A stretch of 64,000 nt of DNA from Endothia cerciana (Eukaryota > Ascomycota > Sordariomycetes > Diaporthales > Cryphonectriaceae). The notes under the pieces were generated by a model, which was not told the DNA's origin, searched no databases, and saw only the letters and a list, made by a program, of their open reading frames with translations. Below are positions 45,024-55,637 of the stretch, piece by piece (position 1 is the first letter of the stretch; the number at the start of each line of letters is the position of its first letter). Where the stretch lies: contig JALRMH010000012.1 in NCBI GenBank assembly GCA_026119935.1, positions 682,001 through 746,000 of the forward strand. The letters run 5' to 3'. The position numbers were made by a program, and so were the translations under genes.

Positions 45024-45103
45024 ATGGCCTCGGACCACTCCGACCTCGAGCTGAACCGGATCCTCACCTTCAAGCACGACTCGCACTCGGTCGCCGCGGG
45101 TGA
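45014..45103 (+). promoter_or_regulatory. upstream ORF overlapping the permease start
   Basis: An ATG ten bases before the permease ATG opens a 29-codon frame (MQSHGLGPLRPRAEP...) in another phase and stops at TGA 45101-45103, inside the permease exon. If transcribed, ribosomes starting there would bypass the permease. The main ATG has the stronger context (GCCATGG against ACCATGC). Confidence 0.55.
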
Positions 45104-47287
45104 GTGCGAGATGCTGGGCCCGCGCGAGCCCATGTACGGCGGCGTGGGTCGGGAACGGAGGGGGCTGGTCAACAGCAAGCTGCGGACCTGGACGAACTCC
45201 TTCCGGCGCGACCCCTCGGGCCGGATGACGCCTAACAACGCGTTCGTCGGCGGCAGGGAGCGGGACGGCCGCAACTACTACGACCTCCGCGCGGCTAACT
45301 ACCGCACGGCGCACCCGCTGCTGGCCAAGGAGCTCAAGGGGAGGCATCTACAGATGATTGCTATCGGGGGTTCCATTGGTGAGTGTACTATGGTCTGCCC
45401 CCCCCCCCCCCAACCCATGTCTGTCGCTGTATGGTTCCCTCGTGGGCGACCGTGTGTTACCTGGTCGGCTCGATGGTTCAAGTCGCCGGCGGTGTACCAC
45501 TACGCCCTATGTGACTGCCCACGGGGGATTGTTGGGGTTTCGATGTTGAGCACGGCGCCGTGCACGGTCTCAGGCTTGACGATGATGTCTTTCTCTGTCT
45601 TTTTGCGCAGGCCCTCTGGATGGGGGCTTCGATATATCCGCGGCGGTCAGTGGCATTGTCTAACATGTGATAGGTACTGGCCTGTTCATCTCATCTGGCA
45701 CCGCCCTCAACACCGGCGGGCCGGCGACGGTCCTGCTGGCTTACGTGATGGTTGGCGCTATGCTCTACTGCGTTATGCAAGCACTGGGCGAGCTGGCTGT
45801 CGTGTACCCTATAGCAGGGTCCTTCTCTGCCTACTCGACACGATTCCTTGACCCGGCCTGGGGTTTCGCCATGGGGTGGAAGTAAGTCGTCTCTGTAGCT
45901 CGTGCTCCACGCTGGTCGAACCTCTACTGACGCAATTGGAGTAGTTATGCCCTACAATGGCTCATAGTATTACCGCTGGAGATAATAGCAGCCTCGATCA
46001 CGATATCATACTGGAACGGCGCGATAAATAAGGCCGTCTTCGTCACCGTCTTCCTGTTTGTCATCATCGCCATCAACTTGTGCGGAGTCAGGGGCTATGG
46101 CGAGGCCGAGTTTGTTTTCGCTATCGTGAAGGTAACAGCCGTCATTGGCTTCATGTAAGTTCACCGGCGGCCTATCGCACACTGGGCTCGAGAGGCACAC
46201 GGAAGGCTAACGTGTTCGCCCAAGATTACTCGGCATCGTGATCAACATCGGCGGCAGCCAAAACTCGGGATACATAGGCGGCAAGTACTGGCGCAATCCA
46301 GGGTCCTTCAACAACGGCTTTAAGGGGCTGTGTAGTGCCTTTGTGAGTGCCGCGTTCGCCTTCGCAGGAACCGAGCTGGTGGGCCTCGCCGCCGCAGAGA
46401 CGGCGAACCCGCGCAAGTCACTTCCCACCGCCATAAAGCAGGTGTTCTGGCGCATCAGCCTCTTCTACATCCTCGCGTTGACCTTTGTCGGCCTCCTGGT
46501 GCCGTACGACGATGAGCGCCTTCTCGGCTCCAAAACCAGCACCAACACAAGCGCAAGCCCCTTCGTGATCGCCATCCAAGACGCCGGGATCCAGATTCTA
46601 CCAAGCGTGATGAACGGCGTGATCCTCATGGCATGTATGTCCGTCGGCAACTCCTCAGTCTTCGGCTCCAGCCGTACGCTTGCCGCCCTCGCCGACCAGG
46701 GCCAGGCGCCCAGGATCCTCTCCTACATCGACCGCCGCGGGCGCCCGCTCATGGCGATCCTCCTCGCGGGGGTCTTCGGCCTGCTCGCGTACCTCGCGGA
46801 CCTCGAGCAGGAGGAGTCCGTGCTCAACTGGCTGCTCTCGATCTCGGCGCTGTCGGAGGTCTTCACCTGGGGCAGCATCTGCCTCGCGCACATCCGCTTC
46901 CGCAAGGCCTGGCGGCTCAGGCGCCGCTCGGTGCGCGAGCTGGCGTTCCGCGCGCAGGGCGGCGTCCTCGGCTCGTGGCTCGGCCTGTTGCTGAACGGCC
47001 TTATCCTGGCCGCGCAGTTCTGGGTCGGCGCGTGGCCCGTCGACTACACGCAGTACACCGCGGCGCAGAACGCCAAGAGCTTCTTCCTGAACTATACGGC
47101 GGCCCCTGTGGTGATCATCATGTACGTCGGGTACAAGATGCGCTTCCGCACGAGGATCGTGAGGACCACGGAAATGGATATCGACACCGGGAGGAGGGAT
47201 TTCAACCTGCCGATCATGCTGGACCAGGAGCGCGAGGAGAGGAGGGGGTGGCCGAGGTGGAAGAAGGTATATCGGTTCTTATGCTGA
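45024..47287 (+). CDS. amino-acid permease (APC/YAT family)
   Basis: Plasma-membrane proton-coupled amino-acid permease of the fungal YAT/Gap1-type family. Exons 45024-45378, 45674-45881, 45945-46154 and 46225-47287 give 611 residues with about 12 membrane helices. The cytosolic N-terminus is about 115 residues. HLQMIAIGGSI joins GTGLFISSGTALNTGGPA across the first splice (TM1 substrate-binding loop). AMGWNYALQWLIVLPLE is restored across the second splice. FAFAGTELVGLAAAETANPR is the family signature in TM6. NSSVFGSSRTLAALADQGQA and VFTWGSICLAHIRFRKAW mark TM8-TM10. The first intron is 295 bp and contains a 14-base C run. Substrate preference cannot be told from sequence. Confidence 0.93.
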
Positions 47288-47553
47288 TTTCGGGTCGGAC
47301 GATGTGTATCCCGCCTTTGTACATAGGTAGCTCCTGGACCAAGTATATGCATCAGACCCTAGGAGGACCTTACAGACACCAGCCTCTCGGTACGCTACTT
47401 CGTGTGTGATAAGGCCAACCGGTGGTTGGAGGTACATGTAGATGTTCTGTGCATTGAGCTCACGCTTATTCTGCCCAAGACACGCTCAATATTCCACTAG
47501 TCCAGAACGCCGCCGCCTGATGATATCATACAAACGTGAGGAGGGGAAGTCAT
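47288..47553. other. intergenic, tail-to-tail
   Basis: Short 3' region between the convergent permease and mannosidase genes; nothing seen. Confidence 0.5.
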
Positions 47554-49967
47554 CTATCCACTCGACGACCCCGTCTCGGATGCGTCCTCGATGATGTTCC
47601 CGTCCGCGTCCCTGGGCTTCCTCTTCCAGCCCGTCGAGAACAGCGGGCCCATGTCGAACCTCGGCAGCGGGTGTGCCTCGGTGTTGATGACGACCCTGTC
47701 GAGGGGCAGGAGGTCGTCCGGCGAGAACAGCAGGTAGAAGTACTTGAGCGTCTCGGCGAGCCAGAACGACTCCATGTTGTCCCGCTGGACGGGGGGGATC
47801 TGGTTCGCGTTCGACAGGGACGTGAAGCCGCCGCCGTCCTCGACCGCGGTGTACTTCATGAACGACTTGAACATCTCCCAGCCCCACTCGCGGTACCTGA
47901 CGTCGCCGGTGATGCGCCACATGTAGAAGAGCGACTCGACGGTCTCGGGCCGCTGCAGGTTGTGCGCGTCGCCCCCCTTGACGGTGAAGTCCTTGCGCCA
48001 CTCGGCCTCGGGGTCCGGGTCGAAGTCGGCCGGCGCCTGGTGCTTGGCGCCCTCGGGCGGCTCCGGGTAGGGCAGCTTGAAGAAGGTGATCTCGGCGGCG
48101 AGGCCCGTCGCCATGTACTTGTACATGCCCCAGCAGGTCTGCGTCAGCTCGCGCGCCAGCTGCATGTCCCTCTCCTTCTGGGCGGTCCAGGTCGGGAGCT
48201 TCCTGGCCTCGGCCTCGCTGATGCCGCCCGTCGCGGCGAGCGCGATGGTGCCCGGCATGAAGCACACGAGGTGGTCCATCTTGGGGCTCAGCTCACCGGC
48301 GAGGCCGTTAACCTTCTCGCCGATGATGGTGAATTGGGCATGCTCGGTGTACGAGACGAGGTGCTTGCGCGTGCCACGGAGGGCCTCCTCCCACATCTCC
48401 AGGTAGATGGGCTCCTGGTTGTTCGTCTGGAGGTACTGCTTGATCAGGTACTCGTAGTACGAGTCGCCTCGGCTGCCGAGGCGGATGTTCTGGCCACGGA
48501 ACTTGCCGTTGTCGGCGTTGATGTAAATGGGGACCAGTCCGTCCTTTGCGCCGTTGTCGTCGAGGACCTGCATCACCTTCTCGACCTTGTCCCAGAAGTT
48601 CTTCTCGCCTGTCAACTTCGCCAGGTACTTGAACTCCAGCTGTAGCGTGGTGGCCTCGGCAGTCGATGAGGCGCCGCCATCGCTATGCGAGGGTATGCCC
48701 TGGTACTTGCCGAGATTCACGCTCGCATAGGGAATACCCGACTCAGACTCGAATGCTGCTAATAAGCGGTCTGCTAGGTCCTTGGCCTTTTCGAGATAAA
48801 GATCCTCCCCTGGTGCCCCCGGGTCGTCGTCGGCCTGAGGGGCCAAATTCGGGTATGTGTTCGAGAGATAGTGTGCGGATAGTAAGCCGCCCATCATGCG
48901 AATGGTGGTTTCGAACGTGTTCACGTCCTGATCTTGATCGTACGAGAGGGAATTTGCTATCCACTCCCGCGCGTGTGCAACTCGGCTGGTCAGGTTCATG
49001 AGCATCATCGTGTCGAGCGCATCGACGATGATCCAGCCGAGGCCCTTCTTGGCCATCTGCTGTCCTGACTTCGTCACTGGGTGGTAAACATCGTGACCTG
49101 TCGCAAGAGGATGTCAGCCACCGCGCTCGACCCGCCCGCGGACCCAAGCCTTGCAGAATACGTACCCCAACCGTACCGCGCGTACGAATCCCAGCTCAAC
49201 TCGAAAGCCTCCACGACCCTCTCCCTCCTCTCCAGCCAGTCTACCTTGTCCCCTGCCGTAGACTCCTCACTCTTGGGCCAGTTAGAGCCCTTCAACGACG
49301 ACGGTATTCTCTCAAACCCATCCCTGCCAAACATCCCGAGCCAGTAGGCCACCGCCAATACCAAAATCAGAAACCACGCCATGTAGCGCTTGCGCCGGTA
49401 GAACGGCCGTGATCGCGAACTCGGGGGGTATGCGTACGGCTTGTCCTTGTACATGGGCAGCGTAGCCCGGTTCGGATTCAAGAACTCTCCAACCTTGTCC
49501 AGGCCCTCTCCTATTATTCCCCCTCCTGCACTGCCGCCACCACCACCTCCTCCTCTGGATGATCTCGCCGTGACGCCCGACGATGGCCACAGACGGTCCT
49601 CTAGCGCTCGCTGGGGATTCGAAAAAGAAGGAACATTTTTCGGGACCGTGAACGACATGTCCTCCTCGTCCCTGCGCCCCTCGCCCTGGTCGTCGTGGTT
49701 GTGATTGTAGTCGTCGTCCTTCTTCTCCCTGCCCCTCTCCCGCTGATCACGGAGGTTCTGGTTCAGGTCCTCCACAGCCTGCTTCCCTCGCTCGATCGCC
49801 TCGGCGGCAGTCTCGGCAACCCTCCCTGTCACCTGAGTGGCGACCTGGGATGCTGTCTCGCGCAGGAGGTTGAACTGGGTGAGGACGTCCGCAGCACCAG
49901 GGGCGCGGTTGGTCGGGTCGAGCAGGTTTCTTCGGAGGTTGAAGGGGTCTCGGAGGGAATTGTTCAT
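47554..49967 (-). CDS. mns1: ER alpha-1,2-mannosidase class I (GH47)
   Basis: Type II membrane glycosidase that trims Man9GlcNAc2 in N-glycan processing and ER quality control. Exons 49967-49166 and 49097-47554 (68 bp GTACGT/ACAG intron) give 781 residues. A cytosolic N-terminal region of about 195 residues, with an acidic/His stretch and a poly-Gly run (139-145), precedes one membrane anchor (about 196-213, AWFLILVLAVAYWLGMF). The catalytic (alpha/alpha)7 barrel follows: SWDSYARYGWG-HDVYHPVTK across the splice, GWIIVDALDTMMLM, FETTIRMMGGLLSAHYL, EATTLQLEFKYLAKLTG, HLVCFMPGTIAL and RPETVESLFYMWRITGD. The barrel ends VVINTEAHPLPRF, containing the conserved Thr that helps bind Ca2+. The N-terminal extension is long compared with yeast Mns1. 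Confidence 0.94.
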
Positions 49968-50593
49968 GGGGAGCGTCCACTACGTCTGTGGGCGCTCTGG
50001 GCTCTTGATAAGGTTACTAATCCGTGCACACGGCAGGACCAGGAGTTCACCTGGCTGTCGCCTCCGCGTGTGCCTCGCGAACCTGGACAGCTGAGCTGGG
50101 AGTGCCGGGAGTTGGTCAGGGAGCAAGCTCTGGTGGGTATCCCAAAGGAAAAAGGTGAAACCCTTGGCAGGATTTGTGCAGTGGGCCCAAGGGGGCAGCT
50201 GGTTGTATATAGATTGATATGTGCTCTACATGAAGTCGTCGTGATCCAAGAAGAAAAAAGGAAAAATAAAAAAGAGAGTAGGCAGGAAGAGGACAGCAAT
50301 GCAGGTGTCTTCCGGAGTCGCATCGAAATGCATGCAGCTTGGTCTGAATGTCGTCGTATGCACCTCCAGGGAACTGAACATGCTAAGGGCCGAACGGCCA
50401 GGCTGTCCCTGGCAGGGGTCCCACCTGTATCCCAGTGGCCCATCAGTGGGGTGCGGCATCGATAGCCGACAGCCCATCTTGCATACTTGGGTAGATATGC
50501 ATTTGTATGGTCCAGCACCCAACACTTGAAGCTTTGGTATAGCACCAGCCGTCATCAACCGTTGCGGATTGAGTATGTTCCGAGAGGTCACCC
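49968..50593. other. divergent intergenic region mns1 / atg10
   Basis: Shared upstream region of 626 bases, with an A-rich stretch near 50248-50276. No gene seen. Confidence 0.5.
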
Positions 50594-51505
50594 ATGTCAC
50601 CAAATGGGATAATGAACGCTTCTCAGAGCCGCAGTGCCGAGTTCAAGGATTTTCCCTTTCTCAACGCTGACGAGTTTGCAGAGGTCTGTCATCAGCTTGA
50701 CCGGCGATACTCTCAAGCCACCCTAGGCCCGGTGAGACGGCGGTGGAAATTGAGAGTTTGCAAAGCGCTCGATATCTCATTCTTGAGCTCTGTAGACTAC
50801 ACGACATATGTGCAGATCATCCGGCCTCTTGACGGCGAGGCTGGCGATGGAGATCTGGCATCATGCCTCGAAAACTTCTCGTTCGGCGAGGATATCACAG
50901 ACACGACAGGGATAGAGGACCAGGAGATGATGGAGACAGAAGATGATCCGGTATGGTTTCACGGGCGTATGCTTCCTCGATAGATATCCACGACTCGTTG
51001 ATACTCACGTCCGTATAGGCAGTCGTCAAAAAGGCGCAAAAGCCACCAGACTTCGGATATGTCACGTATGAGATCCATCTTCATCCAACATATCAGGCCC
51101 CTTGTCTCTGGTTCAGCCTCCACGGGCTGCCGGTGGACGAGCCAGCTTTCAGCATCGACACGGTCTTCCGCCGTCTTGTCCCGGACCAGTACAAGGACGG
51201 CCTCCGGAAGGTTGGAAATATCGGCGGCATATCAGCGGACGTAGGTGCTTGCTTCCCTTTTGCTGTAAATAGGTCAATTATGGCCCCTGATGTCCAAATT
51301 CTGGATTGTTCAGGTCTAGACTAACACACCGAAAACGCAGCATCACCCTGTCACGGGTGTCCCCAGCTTCTTCGTCCACCCCTGTCTCCTTGGCGACGCG
51401 ATGTCGAGTTTCGACTGCTCAAAGGAGGATTACCTCATGGTATGGTTGGGCTTGGTTGGTGGATGTGTAGGATTGTGGGTGCCGAAAGAGATGGCAATGG
51501 AGTGA
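50594..51505 (+). CDS. atg10: E2-like autophagy conjugating enzyme Atg10
   Basis: E2-like enzyme that transfers Atg12 to Atg5 in autophagosome formation. Exons 50594-50950, 51019-51240 and 51341-51505 give 247 residues. Early residues read FPFLNADEFAEVCHQLDRRY. Exon 2 gives FGYVTYEIHLHPTYQAPCLW (E2 core strands). Exon 3 begins HHPVTGVPSFFVHPC, with the catalytic Cys at residue 208 in the HPC motif shared with Atg3. It ends EDYLMVWLGLVGGCVGLWVP, the usual Atg10 terminus. The gene converges with msl1, with only 78 bp between stop codons, so their 3' untranslated regions probably overlap. Confidence 0.92.
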
Positions 51506-51583
51506 ACCAGTGCCGAAGCCTCGTGAGAACTCCGTGATGGCCTTGCCGCCGTACAGCTTGCCAATCGAATGATCACGAATCCC

Positions 51584-52249
51584 TCATTCATCGTCGCTGT
51601 CCTCCTCCATGGCCACATCACTATCTTCGTCTTCGTCCTCTTCCTCTTCGCGGGGACGCTTCTGGCCCCTATTCTCCGGCGCATCCGCATTTGCAGGCGC
51701 AGTCTGTGGTTTTGAGGGGAGGCCTGACGGCACCGAGGGTGCTGACGCAGGTGCCGATCCAGGCACAGGTGCATTGAAGATGCTCTGCTGCAGATCGGTC
51801 ATCTCTGCGGCCTGTGATGTCGCGGTTGTGGGCATCTTGAAGGTACCGTCAAGTTTCGCAACGACGTTAGATTTAGATTTCGCGTACGATATTTTCTGCA
51901 GCGCGCGTAAGCTTGGTGCCCAATGAGAAACGGCCGGCACGATGTGTGGACTCACCATCTGCTGACCCAGGAAATCGAAACCATCCAGTGCCCTCATGGC
52001 CTGTGTCGCCGTTTGTATGTCGCGGTAGACGATGTGCGCCTGGCCTCTCATCTTAGAGGTTTTGAGCGCGACAACATCCAGCACGGGACCATATGTGGAG
52101 AAGAGCATATAGAGTGCCGTGCGCAGGTCATCTTTCTTGACATGAGCTGACGGTATGCCTCGCACGTAGAGCGTTTGGTTCGGGGGGATCGACTGGGGCT
52201 TGGGCGGGATGGTGCCAGGAGGAGGCACCTTGGGAGGAGCTGGAGGCAT
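51584..52249 (-). CDS. msl1: U2 snRNP protein B'' (U1A/U2B''-type RRM)
   Basis: Binds U2 snRNA stem-loop IV in the spliceosome. Exons 52249-51956 and 51895-51584 give 201 residues. A Pro-rich start (MPPAPPKVPPPGTIPPKPQS) precedes the single N-terminal RRM. RNP2 is TLYVRGI and the RNP1 region is RGQAHIVY, followed by ALDGFDFLGQQM and, across the splice, KISYAKSKSNVVAKLDGTF, the family's signature. The C-terminus is Ala/Pro-rich and then acidic (EEEEDEDEDSD). The 60 bp intron (GTGAGT/CTGCAG) is a multiple of three without a stop, so it can be mistaken for coding. The gene has only the first of the two RRMs of animal U1A/U2B''. Confidence 0.92.
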   Translation of the reverse strand: MPPAPPKVPPPGTIPPKPQSIPPNQTLYVRGIPSAHVKKDDLRTALYMLFSTYGPVLDVVALKTSKMRGQAHIVYRDIQTATQAMRALDGFDFLGQQMVSPHIVPAVSHWAPSLRALQKISYAKSKSNVVAKLDGTFKMPTTATSQAAEMTDLQQSIFNAPVPGSAPASAPSVPSGLPSKPQTAPANADAPENRGQKRPREEEEDEDEDSDVAMEEDSDDE

Positions 52250-52665
52250 CTTTGTGGTATTGTTGAAAGCTGTCGTGTGAAAAAGAGAGTGTTAACTGGT
52301 ACAGAGGACGTGTATGCTGCACCGGGCTCTTGAATAAGTAATGTTGGATGCTCAAAGAGGTATCAAAGTTGTCGGCGTATCGCGTCGAATCCCCAGCCCA
52401 GCATCTTTTTTCCTATGAAGCTGCAGCTCCTTTCCCCTACCACATTACAGGGGTTCATGCTTGTAGTGAGGCTGACGTAACTGCTACACCCAACACTACT
52501 CTTCGGACCTTGGAGAGCTTCCCAACCTCAACTCCCTGCTTCCCCTGAACAACTGCACTTGAAGACACCAGACAGCTTCTCCATGCCACTCACGTAATCA
52601 GCCACGACTTGCTGTGATAGTAGAGAGCTACTCCTATCACGAGAAACCGGACCCCAACCTTCAAG
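52250..52665. other. divergent intergenic region msl1 / arpc1
   Basis: 416 bases form the shared promoter region of two housekeeping genes. No gene seen. Confidence 0.55.
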
Positions 52666-53883
52666 ATGGCTGCACCAGAAGTCCACCACCTCTTCCACAA
52701 CCCCATCGCCGACCACTCCTTCTCGGCCGACCGATCGACCTTGGCTATCGCGCGAGACTCGACCGTGGAGCTGTATGGCAAGGCTGGCAATGCATTCAAA
52801 CTGCAGGACGAGTTGAAGGGACATGACAAGATGATCACCAGCATCGATATTTCGCCGAACTCCGGCCGCATCGTGTCTTGCTCTCAGGGTTAGTGCTAGT
52901 TGGAGCCTGCTCTACTGAAAGGATGACGAGGGCATTCCGCTGACTGAAAACAGATCGAAATGCGCTGGTCTGGGAGCCCTCGCCACAGGGTTACAAGCCC
53001 ACCCTCGTCCTCCTCCGGATCAACCGAGCTGCCACCTTTGTCCGCTGGTCACCTTCCGAGACCAAGTTCGCTGTTGGATCTGGCGACCGTGTGATCGCGG
53101 TCTGCTACTTCGAGGAAGAGAACGACTGGTGGGTCTCCAAGCACCTGAAGAAGCCCATCCGTAGTACCATCACAACTCTTGCCTGGCACCCGAACTCTGT
53201 GCTTCTTGCCGCTGGCTCCACCGACGCCCATGCCCGGGTCTTTTCGAGCTTCATCAAGTCAGTGGACGCCAAGCCTGAGCCAAGCGCCTGGGGCGAGAGG
53301 CTGCCCTTCAACACAGTCTGCGGCGAGTACCTGAACAACTCCGCTGGTTGGGTCCACTCGGTCGCATTCTCGCCTAGCGGTGATGCACTGGCGTTTGCCT
53401 CCCACGACAGCAGCATCACTGTGGTCTACCCCAACGCACCAGAGCAACCTCCAAAGGCCGTCATCAGCGTCACCACCCAGCTGCTCCCTTTCATGAGTCT
53501 TTTTTGGTCCAACGAGACTGAGATCATTGCTGCCGGATATGATTGCGAGGCTTTCCGCTTTCAGGGTGGTGAGACCGGTTGGCAACTCGCCGGAACTTTG
53601 GAGGCAAAGAGCAGGCCTGGTATGGGTGACGTAGTAGAGGAGTCTGCTTTGAACATGTTCAGGCAGATGGATTTGAAGGGCAAAGCAAAGGACGACACGA
53701 AACTTTCCACCGTCCACCAGAACACCATCACAATGATCCGCCCGTATGAATCTTCTGGAGACTCTGTCACCAAGTTCAGCTGTGAGCCTATTCTCCAAGG
53801 CAGCTTTTCAAGTGAAGTCTAAGTGCTAACATTCATGTCAAGCAACCGGAGTTGACGGCAGAGTCGTCATCTGGCATACCTAG
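52666..53883 (+). CDS. arc40: Arp2/3 complex subunit 1 (ARPC1/Arc40)
   Basis: WD40 beta-propeller subunit of the Arp2/3 actin-nucleating complex, needed for branched actin at endocytic patches. Exons 52666-52888, 52954-53781 and 53843-53883 give 363 residues. Blades begin with HHLFHNPIADHSFSADRSTL and HDKMITSIDISPNSGRIVSC. After the first splice come DRNALVWEP and INRAATFVRWSPSETKFAVG. Then follow TITTLAWHPNSVLLAAGSTD and AGWVHSVAFSPSGDALAFAS. The last exon adds only 13 residues plus the stop, closing the propeller with STGVDGRVVIWHT. Length and blade order match fungal Arc40. Confidence 0.94.
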
Positions 53884-54188
53884 ACTAGATCACAATGGTC
53901 CACACAATGGATAGTTGGCGAAACACCCAGTGCTTTTGATGTCAATCTTTGACAAGGTTTCGCATCAACCTGATCTCGTCTCAGCATTGACTGTTGAACG
54001 GCACGTCCACAGCTCCGGGTTCTCAAAGGCCATGATCATATCTCACATTGCCTCGTTGCGTCGATTATGTATTTATATGCTACCGGTGCCCTAGGTGTCG
54101 TCAAGGGATTTTTTCGATCAATCCCGACGACTTCCACTTGTTCTGATCATCAATCTGCTTCTGACTGCGAGGAAGAACAACCGCAAAG
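53884..54188. other. short intergenic spacer
   Basis: 305 bases separate arc40 from the next plus-strand gene. Nothing specific is seen. Confidence 0.5.
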
Positions 54189-55637
54189 ATGGATCGTCGA
54201 GCAATCTCTCCCAGTGCACGTTTCTATGGCAACCGCAGTATGCCGAACGCTCCCGAAGTAAAACAGCCTTCCCAGACAGACTCTGAGATGCACACCTCAC
54301 CTGGTCACTACTGGGAGCCATTTCGTCATTTTCGAGGCTTTGAGGCTCCGGCCACTACTCATGAGAACATGCACCCCCGATCTGAAGCATATGGCTCCTA
54401 CATGCCCGAAGACATGATCTCACCTCGCATGCCAATCCCAGCCCATCTCGTTCCTCAACATTCATCTCAGCCCGGAATGGAAGAGCTGCTGGACGATCCT
54501 TGTGAGGATCTGCCTGAGGTGTACCGCGATGTCTTCAACCATCGCGCCAATCGAATCGATGCTACTCCTCGACTGCGCGGATCACGCATGAGATATCGCC
54601 CTACTCCTCACTACTACGATGTCGGGGACGAGACTCTGCCACTGCCACTCCACAGCTGCCGGGCGGAGACGCCACCCTATGCAGCAGAGCAGGCTCACTA
54701 TTCGCCAGTAGTGCAGTCAAGAGCTCCTGGTCCGCATTCAGCTCAAGTCATCACGTCGCGTGCCACCACCTTCCAACTCCCCCCAAGCAGCAATGTTAGC
54801 GGCATCTCAGGCTCGATACTTTGCACAACCGACTCGCCCATGCTCGCTGCCAGTCACGGCCCCCACGAAGTCACCCCCATCCTCTCGAAATCTAGTACAG
54901 CCGGCGACGGAGCGTCCACAGTCCATCCTAACGACAGCGTCAGCAGCGTCGCGCCCTCCCCCGCCCCGCAGATGAGTACGAGTAGCTTCTTCTCTCGGAT
55001 GCACCGGGACTTCACAGACGATGTTGTTGAGATTCACGATATCTGTCTTGCAGCCACGCAGTGGTATCTAGAGGGTTTGCGTGTGAATTGGGATCTGAGG
55101 AACGGGCAGGATGTCAACATGGGCGGAGGCCCGATCAGGGGTCATCGCCGCGGGCACGGCGCTGGAGGACGGTGTTCGCCTTACGATGAACAGATCCCTC
55201 GACACCGGGCACGCAGTGAGGCTAATCTGGGTAACATGACCCTCGACAAGAGTCAGACCTATGATCAATGCCAACACCGCCACCTCCACCCTCAGCATAA
55301 GCAGAACCCCATCCCGGCCCCTAGCACATCCTTGCTGCACAACATCCACCACATCAGCACACTGATTTGGCGGCGAGCGCAGCGCGACCGCAAGGACGTG
55401 CTGGGCGCAGAGGCGCGCGGATGTCGAGACATAAGCTTTCTACACGAGTGCGGCAAGACTATTGTGTTGTACAATGCTGCTGATTTTGAGGCGGATCCGG
55501 CTGGGGGTTTTGAACAGATCCTTGGGGCGGGAATGGGCATCTGTCGGGAGCTGGAAGACTGGGAGGGCGTGAGGAAGCTCGAGGGAGTTGGGGCTGGGGA
55601 TGCTGGATTTGTGGGCGATGGGTACGAGGAACGATGA
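54189..55637 (+). CDS. hypothetical fungal protein, 482 aa
   Basis: Single uninterrupted frame of 482 residues from ATG 54189. The first about 270 residues are disordered and rich in Pro, Ser, His and Thr. Two ordered parts follow. One is FTDDVVEIHDICLAATQWYL plus EGLRVNWDLRNG (about 282-312). The other is SLLHNIHHISTLIWRRAQRD with CRDISFLHECGKTIVLYNAA (about 380-430) and an acidic end (ICRELEDWEGVRKLEGV). Ordered helices after a long tail suggest a real gene, not a chance frame, but I know no named family. No signal peptide or membrane segment is visible. Confidence 0.6.
   Translation: MDRRAISPSARFYGNRSMPNAPEVKQPSQTDSEMHTSPGHYWEPFRHFRGFEAPATTHENMHPRSEAYGSYMPEDMISPRMPIPAHLVPQHSSQPGMEELLDDPCEDLPEVYRDVFNHRANRIDATPRLRGSRMRYRPTPHYYDVGDETLPLPLHSCRAETPPYAAEQAHYSPVVQSRAPGPHSAQVITSRATTFQLPPSSNVSGISGSILCTTDSPMLAASHGPHEVTPILSKSSTAGDGASTVHPNDSVSSVAPSPAPQMSTSSFFSRMHRDFTDDVVEIHDICLAATQWYLEGLRVNWDLRNGQDVNMGGGPIRGHRRGHGAGGRCSPYDEQIPRHRARSEANLGNMTLDKSQTYDQCQHRHLHPQHKQNPIPAPSTSLLHNIHHISTLIWRRAQRDRKDVLGAEARGCRDISFLHECGKTIVLYNAADFEADPAGGFEQILGAGMGICRELEDWEGVRKLEGVGAGDAGFVGDGYEER

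Noticed and set aside
47536..48645. 369-codon plus-strand frame opposite the mannosidase
   Set aside because: Antisense shadow of GH47 coding sequence with no recognisable domain.
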